Shown: positions 60,067 to 64,000 of the stretch, piece after piece
How the letters are laid out: each line of letters begins with the position of its first letter
Numbering within the stretch: position 1 is the stretch's first letter
Assembly (NCBI GenBank): GCA_020638195.1
Contig: JACKJC010000001.1
Coordinates: forward strand, 103,501 to 167,500
Length of the DNA: 64,000 nt
Direction of reading: 5' to 3'
Source: Methylobacteriaceae bacterium
GTDB taxonomy: Bacteria; Pseudomonadota; Alphaproteobacteria; Rhizobiales; Beijerinckiaceae
Notes under the pieces: generated by a model
The model's input: the letters and a program-made list of their open reading frames with translations, nothing else
Database searches by the model: none
What the model was told of the DNA's origin: nothing
Translations under genes and position numbers: made by a program

Positions 60067-60143
60067 ACTAACATTTCAGCTGTTGACCGCGCCGCGCATT
60101 TCCCGGATCAAGGACGCAAACAACGTCCCGCCGAGGAAGCCCC

Positions 60144-61325
60144 ATGCTGCATGTCGTTCCCGCCTTCGCGCGCATCGGCGAGGAGAACGCCTTCGCCGTT
60201 CTCGCCCGCGCGACCGATCTCCAGCGCCAGGGCCGCGACATCATCAATCTCGGAATCGGCCAGCCGGATTTTTCGACGCCCGCCCATATCGTCGAAGCAG
60301 CGATCAAGGCTTTGCGCGACGGCCATCACGGCTATACGCCGGCGACCGGCATTCTGGCCCTGCGCGAGGCCATCGCCGCCGATCTGTACAAACGATTGAA
60401 CGTCGATGTCTCGCCAGATCTCGTCATGGTCGTGCCGGGCGGCAAAGTCACCATGTACATGGCGATCCTGATGTTCGGCGAGCCGGGCGCGGAGATCATG
60501 TATCCCGACCCGGGCTTCCCGATCTATCGCTCGATGATCGAATATACCGGCGCGACGCCCGTGCCCGTGCCGATCCGCGAGGAGAACGGCTTTGCTTTTT
60601 CCGCAGAAGAAACGCTGTCGCTGATCACGCCGAAGACGCGGCTGCTCATCCTCAATTCGCCCGCCAATCCGACCGGCGGCGTGACGCCGAAGGCCGAGAT
60701 CGACGCGCTGGTGAAGGGCCTCGAAAAGTATCCCGACGCCGCCATCATGTCGGACGAGATTTATGGGCAGATGACCTATGACGGCGAGACGCACCAGACG
60801 CTGCTCGCCTATCCCGAGATTCGCGACCGGCTCATCCTGCTCGACGGCGCCTCGAAGACATACGCCATGACCGGCTGGCGGCTCGGCTGGTCGGTGTGGC
60901 CGAAATCCCTTTACGAAAATGCGCGAAAACTCGCGGTCAATTCGTTTTCCTGCACCAACGCGGCCACGCAATTCGCCGGCATCGCCGCGCTCGAAGGGCC
61001 GCAGGATGCGGTGCACGCCATGCTGAAAGAGTTCGACGCTCGCCGCAAGATCGTGGTGGAAGGCTTGAACGCGCTTCCGAATGTTTCAGCGGCGACGCCG
61101 AAAGGCGCCTTCTACGCCTTCCCCAACATTTCCAAGACCGGCTGGAAGGCGAAGAAACTTGCCTCCGCGCTGCTGGAGGAAGCGGGCGTCGCGACCATCG
61201 GCGGACCGGATTTCGGCGTCCATGGCGAAGGCTACATTCGTCTCAGCTACGCCAATTCCGCCGACAATATTCGCAAGGCGCTGGCGCGCATGGGCGAGTT
61301 TCTGGCGAGCGCGAAGCCGGCGTGA
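60144..61325 (+). CDS. Class I/II PLP-dependent aminotransferase
   Basis: 393 residues from ATG 60144. PLP lysine in DGASKTYAMTGWRLGW, and the family features NSPANPTGG, SDEIYGQMTY and FYAFPNIS. Substrate group: aspartate/aromatic/alanine type (AspC-like). The gene ends four bases before a possible GTG and 17 bases before the MFS gene start, so the two probably share a transcript. Confidence 0.93.
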   Translation: MLHVVPAFARIGEENAFAVLARATDLQRQGRDIINLGIGQPDFSTPAHIVEAAIKALRDGHHGYTPATGILALREAIAADLYKRLNVDVSPDLVMVVPGGKVTMYMAILMFGEPGAEIMYPDPGFPIYRSMIEYTGATPVPVPIREENGFAFSAEETLSLITPKTRLLILNSPANPTGGVTPKAEIDALVKGLEKYPDAAIMSDEIYGQMTYDGETHQTLLAYPEIRDRLILLDGASKTYAMTGWRLGWSVWPKSLYENARKLAVNSFSCTNAATQFAGIAALEGPQDAVHAMLKEFDARRKIVVEGLNALPNVSAATPKGAFYAFPNISKTGWKAKKLASALLEEAGVATIGGPDFGVHGEGYIRLSYANSADNIRKALARMGEFLASAKPA

Positions 61326-61341
61326 CGCGGCCGCGCCGCCC

Positions 61342-62535
61342 GTGACCGAAGCGAGCAAAACCACCGCCGGCCGCGCCATCGTCCTCCTGGCGGTCGCCGC
61401 CTTCGCCAGCGCAGCGACGACGCGCATTTGCGACGGCCTGTTGCCGCAGCTCGCCAGCGAATTTCGCGTCACGCCCGGCGAAGCGGCGATAGTCGCAACG
61501 GCATATTCCCTCACCTACGGTCTGTTGCAACCCGCTTTCGGAATCGCCGGCGACCGCTACGGGAAATATCGCCTCATCCTCGTCTGCTGCCTGATGTCGC
61601 TCGTCACGACGGCGGCCTGCGCCGCTGCGCCGACGCTCGACATGCTCGCGTTCGCGCGTCTGGCCGCGGGCTTTGCGGCAGCGGGAATCGTGCCGCTGGC
61701 GCTTGCCTGGATCGGCGACGCGGTGGCCTACGACGTCAGGCAGACCACGATCGCGCGCTTCATGATGGGCCAGATCTCCGGTCTCATCGTCGGCCAGGCC
61801 TTCGGCGGCTGGTTCGGCGACTTCGCAGGCTGGCGCGCGGCGTTTTTCGTTATTCTCGGCCTCTACGCGCTCGCGACTGTCGGCCTCGCCTTCGAACTTC
61901 GGAGCAATCCGCTCGCCAACGGCGCGCCGTCCAGAACGCCGCTGTCGGCGGCCATCGCCACATTCGCCGACGCCCTGAGCCGCTCCGGCGTGCGCGCGCT
62001 GATGCTCGCTGTCTTTCTCGAAGGCTTCTTCTGCTTCGGCGCTGTCGCCTACATAACGACCATGCTCCACTTCCGCTTCGGCCTGTCGTTCGGACATGCG
62101 GGATTGCTGCTCGTCGCCTTCGGTCTCGGCGGCGTTCTCTATGCGACTTTCGCGCGTCGGATCGTGCCGCGCTTTGGCGAAACAGGCGTCGCGCGCATAT
62201 CCGGCGTTCTTTTCCTTATCGCCTTCGTCGGTCTCGCGGTTTCGCCCGCGCCGCTCTACGCGGCGCCGGCCTGTCTCGCGGCCGGCGCGGCCTATTACCT
62301 GCTTCACAGCGTGTTGCAAGTGAATGCGACACAGGCGACGCCGGAAGCGCGCGGCGCCGGAATGAGTATTTTTGCAACGAGCTTCTTTCTCGGCCAAGCC
62401 GGCGGCGTCGCGGCTGCTGCGCCGATCGTCGATCGCTATGGCGCGCCCGCGGTCTTCATCATCGCCGCCGCCGCATTGCCAACGCTCGCCTTCTGGGTCG
62501 CTTCGCGCGTCGCAACGCGCGGCGTGTCCCGCTGA
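61342..62535 (+). CDS. MFS transporter
   Basis: 397 residues from GTG 61342; an upstream frame is open but without similarity. Twelve helices with MFS signatures: GLLQPAFGIAGDRYGKYR (motif A) and FARLAAGFAAAGIVPLALAWIGD. Substrate unknown. It overlaps no gene and is convergent with the hydrolase gene, sharing the boundary at 62535/62536. Confidence 0.88.
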   Translation: MTEASKTTAGRAIVLLAVAAFASAATTRICDGLLPQLASEFRVTPGEAAIVATAYSLTYGLLQPAFGIAGDRYGKYRLILVCCLMSLVTTAACAAAPTLDMLAFARLAAGFAAAGIVPLALAWIGDAVAYDVRQTTIARFMMGQISGLIVGQAFGGWFGDFAGWRAAFFVILGLYALATVGLAFELRSNPLANGAPSRTPLSAAIATFADALSRSGVRALMLAVFLEGFFCFGAVAYITTMLHFRFGLSFGHAGLLLVAFGLGGVLYATFARRIVPRFGETGVARISGVLFLIAFVGLAVSPAPLYAAPACLAAGAAYYLLHSVLQVNATQATPEARGAGMSIFATSFFLGQAGGVAAAAPIVDRYGAPAVFIIAAAALPTLAFWVASRVATRGVSR

Positions 62536-63450
62536 TCAGCCGTTGTTCGACTTCGCGTGATCGACGATGGCGTCGACGATCTCGGGCCACAATTCCTCCG
62601 GCAACGCATGGCCCATCCGCTTGACGATCACCAGCTTCGCGCCCGGAATCGACTTCGCCGTATCCATTCCGCCCTCGACGCGCACGAGCGGATCGACATC
62701 GCCGTGAATGACCAGCGTAGGCGTCTTCACACTGGCGAGCCGCGGACGACGGTCGCCGGAGGCGAAAATCGCGAGCATCTGCCGCGCGACGCCCATCGGA
62801 TTGAGCCCGCGCGAAAAGGCGAGGCGCGCGATTTTCACATCCTTGCCATCGTCCGCCGGAAATTCGCCGGCGCGCAGCACGCGCCACGTCTTCTGGAAGG
62901 CGGCGATATAATCGTCGAGCGTGGCGGGGGGAGGCGCGAGCAGTACGGCCGCCGCTTCCGGCGTCGGCGGCGGAAGAGTCGGATTGCCCGTCGATGACAT
63001 GATCGACGTGAGCGACAGCAGACGATCCGGGAAGCTCATCGCCATTTCTTGGCTGATCATGCCGCCCATTGAAGCGCCGACAATATGCGCCTTTCTGATT
63101 CCGAGATGATCGAGCAGCCCGACGGCGTCTGCAGCCATGTCTCGCAACGTGTAAGGCGAATCGATCTTCTCACCTTTCATCTGCTTCTGGATGAGGTCGG
63201 CGAAATCGACCTTCACGGGAACGTCGACACGCGAAGAGCGGCCGATATCGCGATTATCGAAGCGCACGACGTGAAAACCGCGCGCGGCGAGTTTCGCGCA
63301 GAAGGCGTCATCCCACAGAATCATCTGCGCGCCGAGCCCCATGATGAGCAGAACGGTCGGGGCGTTCCTGTCGCCGAACGTGTCATGGCAGAGCGTCATG
63401 CCATTGGCGGATGCGAATTGCTCGGACGTGTGGGCGATCGGGGCGCTCAT
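62536..63450 (-). CDS. Alpha/beta hydrolase
   Basis: 304 residues from ATG 63450 with GGAGGAAA upstream. Nucleophile elbow VGASMGGMISQ, HG-type oxyanion region LLIMGLGAQM, acid in VIHGDVDPLV and histidine in RMGHALPEELW. It resembles esterases and the TAP-like family; substrate unknown. It is divergent from nothing obvious, with 62 bases to the DUF72 gene on the same strand. Confidence 0.9.
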   Translation of the reverse strand: MSAPIAHTSEQFASANGMTLCHDTFGDRNAPTVLLIMGLGAQMILWDDAFCAKLAARGFHVVRFDNRDIGRSSRVDVPVKVDFADLIQKQMKGEKIDSPYTLRDMAADAVGLLDHLGIRKAHIVGASMGGMISQEMAMSFPDRLLSLTSIMSSTGNPTLPPPTPEAAAVLLAPPPATLDDYIAAFQKTWRVLRAGEFPADDGKDVKIARLAFSRGLNPMGVARQMLAIFASGDRRPRLASVKTPTLVIHGDVDPLVRVEGGMDTAKSIPGAKLVIVKRMGHALPEELWPEIVDAIVDHAKSNNG

Positions 63451-63512
63451 GCGGTTTCCTCCGGTGATTTGGCGTAGTCTGCGATGCAAGCGAACGCGAA
63501 GGCAAGCGACGT

Positions 63513-64000
63513 TCAGGCCAGACGTTTGATGAGGTCCATCGCGGCGGCGGGATTGCGTTGCTTGAACCCCGAGATGAAGAACAGGAACACGTCGCGCGGC
63601 GCGCCTGCCTTTGGCGCGGCGATGTGATTCAGATCTTCGACGACTCTCCCCGCAGCAAGATCGTTCGCGCGCGACGCCCATTGTTTCAACGCGTCCGGCG
63701 CATAGCCAAGCGCTTGTGATTCTTGCGCGCCCATGACTCGAAAATACGCAAAATCGGCAGTCGCATCTGCGATTTGCGGATGCTGCGATTCGCAGGCGGT
63801 GACGATTGCGATCTTGTGCTTGCCCGCAAGATCGACGAAGGCTTCACAGGCGAAACTCTTGTGCCGGACTTCGAGCGCGTGACGCAATGGACGTCCTGAG
63901 AGCTCGCGCGGCAGCAGTTCGAGAAAGGCCGCGAAATCACTGGGGTCGAATTTCTTGGTCGGCGCGAACTGCCAGAGAACCGGCCCGAGTTTTTCGCGCA
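63513..64000 (-). CDS. DUF72 (YecE) protein, C-terminal part, truncated by window edge
   Basis: The reverse frame stays open from the stop at 63513-63515 to the window edge, 162 codons. It has the DUF72 core 'LGPVLWQFAPTKKFDPSDFAAFLELLPREL', 'HALEVRHKSF' and 'DFAYFRVMGAQESQALGY', shown as partial matches. This TIM-barrel family is conserved but its function is unknown. The start lies beyond base 64000. Confidence 0.9.
   Translation of the reverse strand, partial: REKLGPVLWQFAPTKKFDPSDFAAFLELLPRELSGRPLRHALEVRHKSFACEAFVDLAGKHKIAIVTACESQHPQIADATADFAYFRVMGAQESQALGYAPDALKQWASRANDLAAGRVVEDLNHIAAPKAGAPRDVFLFFISGFKQRNPAAAMDLIKRLA

Noticed and set aside
1..64000. CRISPR arrays, insertion sequences, prophage genes and restriction or defence systems
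   Set aside because: No regularly spaced direct repeats, transposase, integrase, phage structural or nuclease/toxin gene sets were seen on reading the translations and intergenic spaces.

Overview
The window looks like chromosomal DNA of a GC-rich alphaproteobacterium, most likely a Hyphomicrobiales (Rhizobiales) member near Beijerinckiaceae/Methylobacteriaceae. Evidence: an MbfA ferritin-like iron exporter with an Irr-type operator; a tkt-gap-pgk-fba-thiE-Sel1 sugar-phosphate cluster; a zapA/6S RNA/5-formyl-THF cyclo-ligase locus; a yebC/ruvCAB/ybgC locus; and Rhizobiales-style palindromic intergenic repeats. Genus is not decided by what I can see. Gene density is high and no gene-free stretch exceeds about 300 bases.

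Layout. 1-13 kb: end of an ABC exporter, ribosomal protein L36, envelope/hydrolase genes, an FTR1-cupredoxin iron module, MFS and Nudix genes, mbfA with its operator, a metallophosphoesterase, a GNAT/FemAB-like protein, a Tim44-domain protein, a probable 27-residue membrane peptide and a TetR regulator. 13-16 kb: five secreted or membrane proteins without recognisable function. 16-18.4 kb: mnmA, a phospholipid-type methyltransferase and tRNA-Glu(CTC). 18.4-33.9 kb: organic-acid transport and metabolism (TRAP system with an unusual TM2/coiled-coil/DctQ fusion, a solitary amino-acid-type binding protein, 2-hydroxyacid dehydrogenase, ilvD, Ldh-type dehydrogenase, SDR, acyl-CoA-type phosphotransferase, indolepyruvate ferredoxin oxidoreductase with a divergent Lrp regulator). 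33.9-40.6 kb: OpgC plus SGNH hydrolase, a nitrate-type ABC transporter (NrtABD) and another solitary binding protein. 40.6-48.5 kb: ruvCAB-ybgC, a cyanide-insensitive-type bd oxidase cassette with many frameshifts, yebC, a YmdB-type phosphoesterase, cyclo-ligase and 6S RNA. 48.5-64 kb: P450, zapA, the central sugar-phosphate cluster, an aminotransferase, MFS, a hydrolase and a truncated DUF72 gene.

How it fits together. The best-supported functional groups are the iron block (uptake by FTR1/cupredoxin, export/storage by MbfA under probable Irr control), the carboxylate/keto-acid block at 18-33 kb, and the Calvin/pentose-phosphate/glycolysis cluster at 50-60 kb. Several conserved loci carry insertions relative to the arrangement I expect: a bd oxidase cassette between yebC and ruvC, a P450 between zapA and 6S RNA, and an MFS gene and a glutaredoxin-MauE fusion within the gap-pgk-fba run. 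Four palindromic repeat elements mark intergenic spaces; two are identical in their arms and start 4-5 bases after a stop codon. I found no CRISPR array, insertion sequence, prophage or obvious new defence system. The most unusual items are the frameshift-riddled oxidase genes, the TM2-DctQ fusion, the tiny peptide gene and the block of uncharacterised secreted proteins.
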